Positions 1 to 9,094 of a stretch of DNA of 64,000 nt are shown here, piece by piece (the stretch's first letter is position 1; every line of letters begins with the position of its first letter). The stretch is taken from positions 1-64,000 of the forward strand of contig NZ_PQIA01000021.1 of NCBI RefSeq assembly GCF_003385235.1, written 5' to 3'. Under the pieces are notes generated by a model that searched no databases, had not been told where the DNA came from, and was given only the letters and a program-made list of their open reading frames with translations. A program made the position numbers and the translations under genes. The DNA comes from Amycolatopsis circi (GTDB taxonomy: Bacteria > Actinomycetota > Actinomycetes > Mycobacteriales > Pseudonocardiaceae).

Positions 1-284
1 CCGCCCAACCACGCCACCACCACTGCGCCCGCCACCACGCACCGAGCCGCCCGTACTTCCTCCGCCCACCAAGCACCGCAGTGCTGGCCCCGCGCCCTAC
101 GCGGGCACCCGTCGAGCCCAATCGCACCGTCACCGTCTTCCCCTCTCCCCCAGCGGACCACTTGCCCCCGCGGTCCGCATCCCTTTGCGCGGAACCGTTG
201 CGCCGCAAGGGTGAACTCGTGAATCCGAATTCCGGCATACCCCCCGAACCGGCCGCCCGCCGGACAAGAGCAGCCGACCGCACC
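1..284. other. no gene recognised upstream of the chitinase
   Basis: This is C-rich sequence. A 71-codon open frame at 81-296 has no recognisable domain, no convincing ribosome binding site and arginine/proline-rich shadow composition. I see no RNA gene here. The last bases lead into the chitinase promoter. Confidence 0.5.
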
Positions 285-313
285 TTGACTTCATAATGGT
301 CTAGTCCAATGCT
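285..313 (+). promoter_or_regulatory. chitinase promoter with DasR-like (dre) operator
   Basis: A -35-like TTGACT lies at 285-290. The near-palindrome AATGGTCTAGTCCAAT follows at 295-310. The published DasR-responsive element of streptomycetes centres on TGGTCTAGACCA, and this site differs mainly by one base in the right half. It sits where a repressor would block RNA polymerase, about 40 bases before the chitinase start. DasR is the GntR-family repressor that links aminosugar status to chitinase expression, so the position fits. Binding itself is inferred. Confidence 0.7.
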
Positions 314-350
314 TACCGCATCAATTTTCCGCATGTTCGCCGGAGGACAG

Positions 351-1580
351 ATGCAGCGAAGCAGACTGGCCGCCACACTCGTCGCCGCCGCCACCGTGGC
401 CGGGGCAGCTGCCGTCGTGGCCGCGACCGCCCACGCGCAGACCGGATCGTCGACCGGCCTCGACAACAACTGGTACGCGGCCGCGCCGTACCTCATGCCG
501 CAGAGCAACAACCCGCCCGACCCGGTGACCGTCATGAACGCGACCGGGCAGAAGGCGTTCCAGCTGGCCTTCATCCTCGCGCCCAAGAGCGGCGGATGCA
601 GTCCCACCTGGGACGGCACCACGCCGGTTTCCTCGGACACGACCGTCGGCGACGCGATCAACCGCATCCGCGGCAACGGCGGCGACGTGTCGGTTTCGGT
701 CGGCGGCTACGGCGGGACGAAGCTGGGCCAGACCTGCGGCACCGTCGACGCGACCGCTGCCGCCTACCAGCAGGTCGTGGCGAAATACAACCTGAAGGCC
801 ATCGACTTCGACCTCGAAGAACCCGAGTACGAGGACACCGCGGCCATCGCGAACGAACTCGGCGCCGCGAAGAAACTGCAGGCGGACAACCCCGGCCTGT
901 TCGTCTCGGTGACCATGCCGGGCACCGCGGCGGGCACCGGCTGGTTCGGCACCCAGTTGCTGGACCAGGCGAAGTCGATCGGCTTCTCTCCCAACGACTT
1001 CTCGATCATGCCGTTCGACGGCGGCTTCACCGGCGGCGGCGCGTCGCAGGTGTCGGCGCTCGAGGCGTTCCACGGCCTGCTCCAAAGCCATCTCGGCTGG
1101 GACAGCGACACCGCGTATTCGCACGAGGGTTTCTCGGGAATGAACGGGAAATCCGATTCGGCGGAAATCTTCAACGTTTCCGATTTCCAGACCGTGTACG
1201 ACTACGCGACGAGCCACCACCTCGGCCGGTTCACTTTCTGGGCCGTGAACCGCGACCGGCAGTGCACGACGACGACCGACAACAGCGTGTGCTCGAATGT
1301 CCAGCAAAACGACTGGGACTTCACGAAGTTCACCACCCGGTTCGCCGGCGCGACCCCGCCGCAGACCACCCCGCCGACGAGCCCGACGAGTCCGACCAGC
1401 CCGACGAGCAATCCCCCAGGCACCTGCTCGGCTCCGGAATGGCAGAAAACGCAGGTCTACACCGGCGGCACCGCGGTTTCGCACAACAGCCACAAATGGA
1501 CCGCCAAATGGTGGACCCAGGGCGAGGAACCCGGCACAACCGGCCAGTGGGGCGTCTGGACCGACAACGGAGGCTGCTGA
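351..1580 (+). CDS. secreted GH18 chitinase with C-terminal chitin-binding module
   Basis: Extracellular chitinase that should cleave beta-1,4-GlcNAc polymers. I chose the ATG at 351 because GGAGGA lies just before it and the Sec signal peptide then starts cleanly (about residues 1-29, ending AHA). The GH18 barrel follows. The DxDxE-type active-site strand is visible as AIDFDLEEPE, with the likely catalytic acid near Glu156. A Thr/Pro/Ser linker (about 340-357) leads to a CBM5/12-type module (about 359-409) with the signature AKWWTQGEEPG and flanking Trp and Cys residues. A dre-like operator lies upstream. The reading frame is intact and the protein is 409 aa. Confidence 0.92.
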   Translation: MQRSRLAATLVAAATVAGAAAVVAATAHAQTGSSTGLDNNWYAAAPYLMPQSNNPPDPVTVMNATGQKAFQLAFILAPKSGGCSPTWDGTTPVSSDTTVGDAINRIRGNGGDVSVSVGGYGGTKLGQTCGTVDATAAAYQQVVAKYNLKAIDFDLEEPEYEDTAAIANELGAAKKLQADNPGLFVSVTMPGTAAGTGWFGTQLLDQAKSIGFSPNDFSIMPFDGGFTGGGASQVSALEAFHGLLQSHLGWDSDTAYSHEGFSGMNGKSDSAEIFNVSDFQTVYDYATSHHLGRFTFWAVNRDRQCTTTTDNSVCSNVQQNDWDFTKFTTRFAGATPPQTTPPTSPTSPTSPTSNPPGTCSAPEWQKTQVYTGGTAVSHNSHKWTAKWWTQGEEPGTTGQWGVWTDNGGC

Positions 1581-1657
1581 CCGGCTGGTTTTCCCGGTCG
1601 GGCGCTGTGTCGCGGATTCCGCGCCGCAGCGCCCGATCCGTCAGTCGCGTTGACGAA

Positions 1658-2764
1658 TCAGGGCCGGACGCCAGGCAGGTGCGTATTCGCCCGGCGGACC
1701 TCCGAAGCCAGCGCGGGGACCTCGATCACCCGCCGCCCGGCCGCGACCAGCCGCTCGACCCCTTCGGCCTCGACGAACAACGACGGTTCCCGCCAGGCCA
1801 TCACCACCCGCGGAATGGCCGTTTCGAGGATCAGCTGCGTGCAGCTTTTGGGGTGGGACGCGCGATCGCTGCACGGTTCGAGCGAGCTGTACATGGTCGC
1901 GTCGGCGAGCCGCGGGTCGTGCGGATCGAGCTTCGCCAGCGCGGCTTCCTCCGCGTGGTTGTGCGGATCACCCTCGCCAGAATGCCCGGTGGCGAGCACA
2001 GTCCCGTCGGGCAGCCCGACGACCGCGCCGACCCGGAACGTCGAACTCGGCGGGCATTCGTCGGCAAGCTCGATGGCTTGGCGCAACCGCAGCACATCGA
2101 GCGAGGACGGTTCAGTCGCGGCGCGATATCGCAGCACCGCGACGTCCCCAAGCCGCCGCACTTCCGTGAGTTCCAACGGCCGGGGGAACGTACCCGGCCC
2201 GAGAAACCGCGGCGCTCGCGGGTCGCCGACCATGATCGGCGCGACCGCGAGCCGGAGTTCGTCGGCGAGGCCGGCGTCGAGGAACTGCGTGTGCACCGCC
2301 CCGCCGCCCTCGACAAGCAAAGTCCGGATCCCGCGCGCGCCAAGGTCGTCCAAGACGCGCTCGAGCTGTGGAGGACTGCCGACATCCACCACAGTCGCGA
2401 CCGCGCTGAGGCTGTCCGCGCTGCCTCGCGGCGCGTAGACGAGCTTCTCGGTGTCGCCGACGGTGAAGAACCGCGACGCGGGATCCAGTTTGCCGCTGCT
2501 CGTCACCGTCACTTTGACCGGTTGTTCCGGCCGCCCCGACGCGATCCGCTCGCGGCGCAGTTCCGCCGAGCGCACGAGGAGCCGCGGATTGTCGGCCCGG
2601 ACCGTGCCCGCGCCGACGAGGACCGCGTCGGCCTCGGCACGGAGCCGGTCGACCTCCGCGAAGTCGTCCTCGTTGGACAGGAGCAGACGGGTGCTGCCGG
2701 CGTCGTCGAGATAGCCGTCCAGCGATTGCGCCGCGGACAGCAGGACGTGCGGCCGCCCGGTCAT
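1658..2764 (-). CDS. RibD-like reductase-deaminase fusion (reductase first)
   Basis: A 368-residue protein with two riboflavin-pathway domains. The N-terminal half is a RibD_C/dihydrofolate-reductase-like domain (MTGRPHVLLSAAQSLDGY, later LLVEGGGAVHTQFL and VAPIMVGD). The C-terminal third is a zinc cytidine/deoxycytidylate-type deaminase with His270-Ala-Glu272 and PC298-x9-C308. Classical RibD has the deaminase first, so the order here is reversed. It could catalyse the pyrimidine deaminase and reductase steps of riboflavin synthesis, or serve a secondary pathway; the sequence does not decide. It lies 32 bases downstream of proA and is probably co-transcribed. An ATG at 2773 is an alternative start. 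Confidence 0.85.
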   Translation of the reverse strand: MTGRPHVLLSAAQSLDGYLDDAGSTRLLLSNEDDFAEVDRLRAEADAVLVGAGTVRADNPRLLVRSAELRRERIASGRPEQPVKVTVTSSGKLDPASRFFTVGDTEKLVYAPRGSADSLSAVATVVDVGSPPQLERVLDDLGARGIRTLLVEGGGAVHTQFLDAGLADELRLAVAPIMVGDPRAPRFLGPGTFPRPLELTEVRRLGDVAVLRYRAATEPSSLDVLRLRQAIELADECPPSSTFRVGAVVGLPDGTVLATGHSGEGDPHNHAEEAALAKLDPHDPRLADATMYSSLEPCSDRASHPKSCTQLILETAIPRVVMAWREPSLFVEAEGVERLVAAGRRVIEVPALASEVRRANTHLPGVRP

Positions 2765-2796
2765 CGTGCCCATCCGCTCATCGTGCTCCGGCCAGG

Positions 2797-4029
2797 TCAG
2801 GCGGGCACCACGGCGTACTGGCGGACGTACAGGTCGGTGTAGGTCACCGGTCCGCGCGGACCCGGCACCCGGTCGAGGTTGATGCCGGTTTCGGGCACCG
2901 CGAGCAGCTTGAAGCCGTCCAGCAGCCGGGTCGGCGCGTTCCAGAACACGCCGGTGCCGGTGTAGCCGTCGAAGAACTGCTCCGCGGCCGCCGGGTTCTC
3001 GGTCGCGATCCCCGCGGCGAGCCCGGACGTGCGCTCGTTCGCGATCTCGACCGCGTCGACGAGCCCGCCGACCTTCTCCACGGTGACGGTCGCCTCCCGC
3101 TCGGAGTCCAACGCCCACTCGTAGCCGATCGGATGCTCGTGCGGCGCGAGCGAAGGCGTGACGCCCCGCTCGGCCAGCGCCGACTCGATCTGCGGCCACA
3201 CCGTGTCGTGCACGTCCTCGTGGATCAGCAGCAGGTTCAGCCGGTTGCAGACGCCAAGCCGGTCAAGACTCGAGAACACGAGGTCGCGGACCTTGCCCGC
3301 GTCCGCCGCGGCGTCGACGTACAGCACCCCGCCACCGTCGGCGTGCGCCAACGTGCGCACCCCGTGCACCGCGGCCTCGGTCGCCAGCTCGCGCGTGCTG
3401 TCGCCGCTGCCGCGCAGGATGACGAGCGGCACGAGCCCCGGCAGCCGAACCAGCGCCGACGCCGCTTCCCGCTCAACGCGCGGCACCAACTGCACGACGT
3501 CCGGGTTGATCCCGGCAGCCTCGAGCGCGGGCGCGATCACGACGTCCCGCAACCGCTGCGCCGAACCCAACGCGGCCGATCCGGTCCGCAGCACGCCGCC
3601 GTTACGCGACTTCACCAACTGCGACGCCACATCGACGGTCACGTTCGGCCGAGCCTCGTAGTTCGCGCCGATGACGCCCACCGGACGCCGCCGCTCGACC
3701 AGCCGCAGCCCACCGTCCAACGTGGACACCTCGACGGACCGCTCCTGGTGCGGCGCGCTGGCCAGCAGCCGCAGCTGCGAAGCCATCCCGTCGAGCCGCT
3801 CGGGCGTGATGGTGAGCCGATCGAGCAGACCGGCGCTCATCCCGTCGGCCGTAGCCTTGGCGACGTCGGCCCGGTTGGCCTCAAGCACCTCGTCCCGGTG
3901 CTCGACGAGCCGCTCCGCCATCCCGACGAGCGCCGCGTCCACCGCGTCGTCCCCGGCGGCGGCCAACGACGGCGCAGCCGCCTTCGCCGCCCGCGCACAC
4001 TCCTCGACGGCCTTCGCGACCTCGTCCAT
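2797..4029 (-). CDS. proA: glutamate-5-semialdehyde dehydrogenase
   Basis: Cytoplasmic NADPH-dependent enzyme that reduces gamma-glutamyl phosphate to glutamate semialdehyde in proline biosynthesis. Its 410 residues match the usual ProA length. Family features are visible: RRPVGVIGANYEARPNVTVD near the middle of the N-terminal half, the LILLIHEDVH-type region around the catalytic Cys (SLDRLGVCNRLN), and a terminus ending GPRGPVTYTDLYV. The gene is followed closely by the reductase-deaminase gene on the same strand. The upstream side is a long repeat-rich intergenic region. Confidence 0.95.
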   Translation of the reverse strand: MDEVAKAVEECARAAKAAAPSLAAAGDDAVDAALVGMAERLVEHRDEVLEANRADVAKATADGMSAGLLDRLTITPERLDGMASQLRLLASAPHQERSVEVSTLDGGLRLVERRRPVGVIGANYEARPNVTVDVASQLVKSRNGGVLRTGSAALGSAQRLRDVVIAPALEAAGINPDVVQLVPRVEREAASALVRLPGLVPLVILRGSGDSTRELATEAAVHGVRTLAHADGGGVLYVDAAADAGKVRDLVFSSLDRLGVCNRLNLLLIHEDVHDTVWPQIESALAERGVTPSLAPHEHPIGYEWALDSEREATVTVEKVGGLVDAVEIANERTSGLAAGIATENPAAAEQFFDGYTGTGVFWNAPTRLLDGFKLLAVPETGINLDRVPGPRGPVTYTDLYVRQYAVVPA

Positions 4030-4679
4030 CGCCTGTCTCCCTCCGGCGGCTCAGCAGACGTCCAGTCTGCCGTACCGCCCACATGGGGAGACGACGGGCT
4101 CAGCCCTCGGGACACTCGCGGCATCAGTTTCCTGGTGGACAACGTGGTCGACAACGCCGCCGCTCACCGGCCGCTGTGTCCTGGCCCACGCCTCCTCAGC
4201 CCACAGCCGGGACACCAACCCGACGCGGCCGAGCCACGGCACGCTCCACAGTGCTTCGACGTCCACAGCGTCGCCCGCTCACGATCGAGCGTGAGCCAGC
4301 ATCACGCGTCAGCCCGCACGGCCCGCAGACGCCCGCTCTCGCGCACCTCGACGCCCCAAGGCGTCCACCTCGCCCAGCCCAGCCCAGCGCCCAGCCACGG
4401 CATGGCATGGCATGGCATGGCACGGCACGGCACGGCACGGCAGCTCATCACGCATGAGGTCATCCCCGCGCGGCCCAGCAACCGTCCGCCCAGCAGCAAC
4501 CGTTGGCTAAGCAGCGCCCCGCCCCCAAGCAGTGCCCCGCTCCGCAGCAGCGCAACGTCCACAAGCCTCGCGCCGAAACACCGCCCACGCCACAGCCCAA
4601 CGGCCCCGCGCAGTCACACCACGCGACCAAGCCACCAGCCCGCGTCAGCCCGCCGTACGCCAGAACCCCAACGGCCGCA
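4030..4679. other. 650-bp intergenic region, repetitive, no gene seen
   Basis: The region between proA and the M50 peptidase gene is unusually rich in CAGC, CCGC and CCCAG words. It contains the CATGG/CACGG pentamer run at 4396-4443. Open frames on both strands (for example 4302-4562 minus) are low-complexity and lack domains. The proA promoter should lie at the left side of this stretch, but I could not pick it out. Confidence 0.5.
4396..4443. repeat. pentanucleotide repeat CATGG/CACGG (about 9 copies)
   Basis: Four CATGG-type units run directly into four or five CACGG-type units. The same CACGG unit forms the much longer array at 8952-9080, 4.5 kb away. The T/C switch halfway through suggests expansion from two variant units. 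Confidence 0.9.
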
Positions 4680-5471
4680 TCACAACGCCAACGGCTGCAG
4701 CAACCACAAGCCGCCCGCGATAACGCAGCTCACCGTGAGCACGCCGAACACCAGCACCCACAACACCGCGGGCACGGCGGTCAACCGGCTGAGCTGATCG
4801 GCGTCGGAGTCCCGCGCCTGGCCACGTCGCCGCTTGAGCTGAAGCTCCACCACCGGCCGGACGCCGCCGAACAACAGGAACCAGGTCAGCAGATACACGA
4901 ACGGCGCCTGCACCACCTTCGGCGCGACCAGAGCCACGAGCCCGAGCACGACCGCACTCGCCACCACCGTGAACACGCCGTAGGCATTGCGCACCATGAT
5001 CAGCACACCCAGCAGCAGCAACGCGACCAGCACGAGAACCGCGGTGATCAGGTCAGCCCCGGCCAGGCTCGCGAACAGCAGTCCCAAGACCGACGGTGCG
5101 ACGTACCCGGCCAAGGCCGTGAACGCCATTCCCGGTCCCTCGGGCTTGCCGCGCGACACAGTGACCCCGGAGGTGTCCGAGTGCAGCCGGATCGACCGCA
5201 GCCGCCTGCCGACCGTCACGGCAGCCAACGCGTGGCCAGCCTCGTGCACGATCGTGATGACGTTGCGCGCGAACCGCCACGGCGTTCCGCCGACGAGCAC
5301 CACCAGCAACGCGATACCGCCGGTGACCAACGTGATGACGCTCGGCGTGTTCGCCTGTTCCAGCGCCGCACCGATTGTCCCCGTGCCCGCGGCCATGACC
5401 GCACCAGAGATTTCTCCGGTGCCCGGACGAGCACTGAGCACAGTCGAGACGGCGAGTGCAGGCGTAATCAC
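4680..5471 (-). CDS. M50-type membrane metallopeptidase
   Basis: A 263-residue polytopic membrane protein. The zinc motif HEAGH (His76, Glu77, His80) lies in a hydrophobic segment near the N-terminus, as in site-2/FtsH-like M50B peptidases. Further membrane segments follow (about 45-62, 110-130, 135-160, 165-185, 195-210, 235-260). This resembles the small actinobacterial M50 proteins, some of which have lost activity. Here the HExxH motif is intact, but I did not see a clear third ligand. The GTG start at 5471 has GAGGTG upstream. Substrate unknown. Confidence 0.8.
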   Translation of the reverse strand: MITPALAVSTVLSARPGTGEISGAVMAAGTGTIGAALEQANTPSVITLVTGGIALLVVLVGGTPWRFARNVITIVHEAGHALAAVTVGRRLRSIRLHSDTSGVTVSRGKPEGPGMAFTALAGYVAPSVLGLLFASLAGADLITAVLVLVALLLLGVLIMVRNAYGVFTVVASAVVLGLVALVAPKVVQAPFVYLLTWFLLFGGVRPVVELQLKRRRGQARDSDADQLSRLTAVPAVLWVLVFGVLTVSCVIAGGLWLLQPLAL

Positions 5472-5604
5472 GCGGACACCTCACCACAGGCCCTATTTGG
5501 CCGCTGTGAGTGCCCAGGCGACAACCGTCGACCGCGATTCGGTATGGGGCGCGGCCTCACTTCATAACGTCTCCTTCCCGTCGATCCGCGACTTCAGCCA
5601 CCGC

Positions 5605-6531
5605 TCAGTCCGCCACCTCCCCGGATGCCGTCGTCCGCAGCCGGTCGAGGCGGAAAAGATGCGCGACCCAGGACCGATACGGACGCCAATCCTCAGCCAG
5701 CGGTTCAAGCTCGTCCGCCGGCGTGTCGGGAGGCAACGCGTACTCCGCGCACAGGATTTGGTGAAGCTGGGTGTCCAGCCGAGGGAAGAGATCGGGATGG
5801 CCCGCGCCGTGCAGCAGAATCTGCTCGGCGGAGAACGCTCCGATGCCCGGAATCGCGCACAGCCGCGTCATCGCGTCGGAGATCGGCATCGCCAGAAGCT
5901 CTTCGGTGTCCAGGCGGCCATCGGCGGCCGCCCGCGCGACAGCTCGGAGCCGCGCGAGCCGGAACGGTCCCACCGACGGTTCGTCACCCAACTCGGCCAG
6001 AATCTGCGGTGCGGGAAAAGAAAACGGCCCATCGTCACCCACTTGACGGCCGTGCCGCGCCGCGAGCTGTTCCCGAAATCGCATCGCCTGCCGTACCCGC
6101 ATTCCTTGCGTGAGCACGGCCCAGCAGGCCGCTTCGTACGGCGACGAATGCAGCACCGGGCGCGCTCCGCTGTGGCGAGCCTGAAGCCGCCGGACCACCG
6201 AGTCGCGGCTCGCGACCTCAGCGAAACCGGATTCGTCGACATCGAGCGAGAGCATCCGGCTCACCTGCGCGACCACTCGCGCGGCGATCTCCACCGGCGC
6301 CGCCACGCCGACTTCGACCGTGCCCGGGGATCTCTGCCGGATCGCGGCTCCGGCATGAGTCCAGGTCCCGTCCACCGGGAACGCCAACCGCAGCACGCCC
6401 GGTTCGGCGGCGAAGGATCCCGCCGGGCCCGCACCGGCGAGCCACTGCGACGCGGCACTCAGGTCGAAGGCCCCGTGCACGGCGATCTCGCCGGTCGGAA
6501 GGTCGATCGGACGCAGGATCGGTGCGGTCAT
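5605..6531 (-). CDS. AlkA-type DNA glycosylase
   Basis: HhH-GPD superfamily base-excision glycosylase, probably acting on alkylated purines. The 308 residues include an N-terminal AlkA-like beta domain, then the helix-hairpin-helix in CAIPGIGAFSAEQILLHG. The catalytic Asp region follows (HPDLFPRLD). No Lys precedes the Asp in the bifunctional-glycosylase position, which fits a monofunctional enzyme. The start at 6531 is supported by GAGGAGG nine bases upstream. It is divergent from the methyltransferase gene. Confidence 0.85.
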   Translation of the reverse strand: MTAPILRPIDLPTGEIAVHGAFDLSAASQWLAGAGPAGSFAAEPGVLRLAFPVDGTWTHAGAAIRQRSPGTVEVGVAAPVEIAARVVAQVSRMLSLDVDESGFAEVASRDSVVRRLQARHSGARPVLHSSPYEAACWAVLTQGMRVRQAMRFREQLAARHGRQVGDDGPFSFPAPQILAELGDEPSVGPFRLARLRAVARAAADGRLDTEELLAMPISDAMTRLCAIPGIGAFSAEQILLHGAGHPDLFPRLDTQLHQILCAEYALPPDTPADELEPLAEDWRPYRSWVAHLFRLDRLRTTASGEVAD

Positions 6532-6696
6532 CAGTCAGTCCTCCTCGCTGGTCTCCGCGAGTCGGAGACCGTGCGGACGACGTTAGGAACAGGCACCGAC
6601 AATGCGGACACTCGAACGCTTGGTCGGACAGATCTTCACTCGAACGAGTGAGCGGTTGATGCCGCATACTGCCGGTATCCCACCGAGAGGACCCCC

Positions 6697-7458
6697 GTGC
6701 CCCACCCCAGCACCCAGCAACGGCTCACCGATCTGCTCAGCGAGCCCGCCACGACGGTCGACGGCTTCCTCGACACGCTCGGCGACGCTGCCCAAGCCGG
6801 ACCGCCCACCGGCCTCACTCAGCGGCTCATGCGCACCACGCTGCTGCCGCAGGTCTACGAACGTTACTGGCGGCCAGTGCTCGGCCGGGTCCTCAAAGGC
6901 CCCAGCGGTCCGAGCATGACCGACGAAGTCGCGCTGGCCTCCGCGCGGCTCGCGCTGGAGCCTGGCCAAGTCGCGCTCGACGTCGCGTGTGGAACTGGCC
7001 GGTTCACGCGCGCGTTCGGGGACGCAGTGGGACCGGGCGGGCTCGCGATCGGCTTGGACGGCGCACGCAGCATGCTGACGCGAGCGGTCGAAGAAACTGA
7101 TTCGCCTGCCGTGACTTACCTTCGCGCCGACGCGGTAAAGCCGCCATTGCTTTCGTCCACTGTGGACGCCATCTGCTGTTTCGCCGCCCTGCACATGTTC
7201 GCCGAGCCGGAACGCGCGCTTGATTCGTTCACCCGGATCCTGCGTCCCGGCGGCCGGATCGTCCTGCTCACGAGCGCTCGCCGCGACTGCCAGGCAGCCC
7301 GGATCGCTGACACCGCAGGAGGAATCGTCAGCGGACAACGCATGTTCGACCGCGGAGAGATCGCCGCCGGCTTGCGCGCGCGTGGTTTCGACGAGGTGCG
7401 CGAGCAGTACTTCGGGGTCGCCCAACTCGTCTCCGGTCGACTGTCTGACGTGCAGTGA
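6697..7458 (+). CDS. class I SAM-dependent methyltransferase
   Basis: A 253-residue protein with a UbiE/Methyltransf_11-like Rossmann domain. Motif I is VALDVACGTGRF (residues about 94-105), motif II contains IGLDGARSML, and LRADAVKPPL and FTRILRPGGRIVL are the later motifs. The first 80 residues form a separate helical segment. The start is GTG at 6697 with GAGAGG six bases upstream. Substrate cannot be read from the sequence. The next gene follows after 37 bases on the same strand, so they may be co-transcribed. Confidence 0.85.
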   Translation: MPHPSTQQRLTDLLSEPATTVDGFLDTLGDAAQAGPPTGLTQRLMRTTLLPQVYERYWRPVLGRVLKGPSGPSMTDEVALASARLALEPGQVALDVACGTGRFTRAFGDAVGPGGLAIGLDGARSMLTRAVEETDSPAVTYLRADAVKPPLLSSTVDAICCFAALHMFAEPERALDSFTRILRPGGRIVLLTSARRDCQAARIADTAGGIVSGQRMFDRGEIAAGLRARGFDEVREQYFGVAQLVSGRLSDVQ

Positions 7459-7495
7459 TCCATTTCTGTCGGGGTTCGGCGCTAGCATTCCCCGC

Positions 7496-8818
7496 ATGAC
7501 CCACGCCGCACCTGTCCCGCCCGACGACAGCCACCTCCGTTCCCTCGTCGAAGCCACCGCCGATGCCGTGGCCGCCGCCGAACCGCTCGCCTCCGATCAC
7601 GCCGGAGCTGACGCGGAAACCCGTGCTGCGGTTGAAGAAGAAGTGCGCTCCCGAGCCGGCGAACTTGTCGCGCTCAGCCAGGACTTGCACGCGCATCCGG
7701 AAGAAGGGTTCGCCGAGCACCGGTCAGTCGGCGCGCTCGCCGACTTGCTGCGTGCTCACGGACACGAAGTCACCGTCGGGCTCGGCGGGCTGGATACCGC
7801 GTTGCGCACCGGAACTCCAGACAATGACGGGCCGCACATCGCAGTCTTGTCCGAGTACGACGCGCTGCCCGGATTGGGCCATGGATGTGGACACAACGTC
7901 ATTTGCACTGCCGGAGCCGGCGGTTTCCTCGGTGCGGCAGCAGTGGCCGAACGACTCGGCGGACGCGTGTCGCTGGTGGGCACTCCCGCGGAGGAAGGCG
8001 GTGGCGGCAAGGAAACGCTTGCGCGTGCTGGGATCTTCGACGATGTCGACGCGGTGATCATGCTGCATCCGTTCAGCCACGACATCGCCCTGCACCCGTT
8101 CCTCGGCAGGCGACAGCTGGAGATGGTGTTCCACGGCGTCGGCGCGCATGCTTCGGCGCAGCCGTTCATGGGGCGCAATGCGCTCGACGCGGCGGTGGCG
8201 GCCTATCAAGGGGTGTCCGCGCTGCGGCAACAGTTGCCGTCGAGCGACCGCGTGCACGGCATCTTCACCGATGGCGGCGCACGGCCGAATGTGATCCCCG
8301 CCCGGGCAGCTCTTCTGTTCTATCTCCGGTCGGCGAATCCGGAGACGCTGCGCGATCTGGCCAACCGGATGACCGCGACCGCCCACGGCGCAGCAGAAAT
8401 GACTGGCTGCGGGGTGGAATTGCACTGGGACGAGCAGCCGGCGTACCTGCCGATCCGGTTCAACACGACGCTGGCCGGCCGGTGGTCGGTCAATCAACAG
8501 GGCACCGGGCGGAAACCGCTGCCGCCGGGCATCGTGCCGGAGTTCCTGACCGGGAGCACGGATCTCGGGAACTTGTCATTCCGGATGCCCGCCCTGCATC
8601 CGATGATCGCGGTGTCCGGACCGACGGTCGCCTTGCACACCAAGGAATTCGCCGAGGCTGCCGGGTCGCCGACGGGTGATCAAGCGGTCGTCGACGGTGC
8701 GCTGGGCCTGGCTCTGACCGCCGCCGACTATCTCGCCGACGCTGGCCTGCGCAAAGCCGTGCACGACGAGTTCGAGGCATCGGGAGGGGCGCTGGACGTG
8801 CCTAGTTTCTTCGACTGA
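7496..8818 (+). CDS. M20 family amidohydrolase/peptidase
   Basis: A 440-residue dinuclear metal amidohydrolase of the M20D/AbgB type, which cleaves amides such as p-aminobenzoyl-glutamate or N-acyl amino acids. Visible features: DLHAHPEEGFAEHRS (first metal/lid region), LSEYDALPGLGHGCGHN (metal ligands), GTPAEEGGGGKE (catalytic Glu), and the dimerisation domain HGVGAHASAQPFMGRNALDA. The C-terminal metal His is in VALHTKEFA. I chose ATG 7496 because the open frame upstream of it overlaps the preceding methyltransferase gene. Confidence 0.9.
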   Translation: MTHAAPVPPDDSHLRSLVEATADAVAAAEPLASDHAGADAETRAAVEEEVRSRAGELVALSQDLHAHPEEGFAEHRSVGALADLLRAHGHEVTVGLGGLDTALRTGTPDNDGPHIAVLSEYDALPGLGHGCGHNVICTAGAGGFLGAAAVAERLGGRVSLVGTPAEEGGGGKETLARAGIFDDVDAVIMLHPFSHDIALHPFLGRRQLEMVFHGVGAHASAQPFMGRNALDAAVAAYQGVSALRQQLPSSDRVHGIFTDGGARPNVIPARAALLFYLRSANPETLRDLANRMTATAHGAAEMTGCGVELHWDEQPAYLPIRFNTTLAGRWSVNQQGTGRKPLPPGIVPEFLTGSTDLGNLSFRMPALHPMIAVSGPTVALHTKEFAEAAGSPTGDQAVVDGALGLALTAADYLADAGLRKAVHDEFEASGGALDVPSFFD

Positions 8819-8951
8819 CCCAGTGTTGGGATAGGCATGGATGACGGTGGGTCGCGAAGGTGGAGAGGAGGTGCGTCGACCGGTTTGACGAGTTGGCTTA
8901 GGCCGACGGTCGTGACGATTGCGGTGGCGAGCACGGTGGGCTCGTGTCCTG

Positions 8952-9080
8952 ACGGCACGGCACGGCACGGCACGGCACGGCACGGCACGGCACGGCACGG
9001 CACGGCACGGCACGGCACGGCACGGCACGGCACGGCACGGCACGGCACGGCACGGCACGGCACGGCACGGCACGGCACGG
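8952..9080. repeat. ACGGC pentanucleotide tandem array (about 26 perfect copies)
   Basis: 129 bases made only of perfect 5-bp units (ACGGC, equivalently CACGG/GGCAC). It ends 109 bases before the htrA-like start codon. A shorter, partly variant version of the same unit occurs at 4396-4443. Perfect pentamer arrays of this length mutate by slippage, so copy number is likely to vary between isolates. Confidence 0.97.
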
Positions 9081-9094
9081 ACGAGGATGCACTT

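Noticed and set aside
596-2842. 748-codon open frame on the plus strand
   Set aside because: It overlaps the chitinase in another frame and lies opposite the RibD-like gene. It is Arg/Pro/His-rich with no domain, a typical GC-skew shadow.
4302-4562. Cys-rich peptide frame in the proA-M50 gap
   Set aside because: Made from the CATGG/CACGG repeat and C-rich words; no conserved features.
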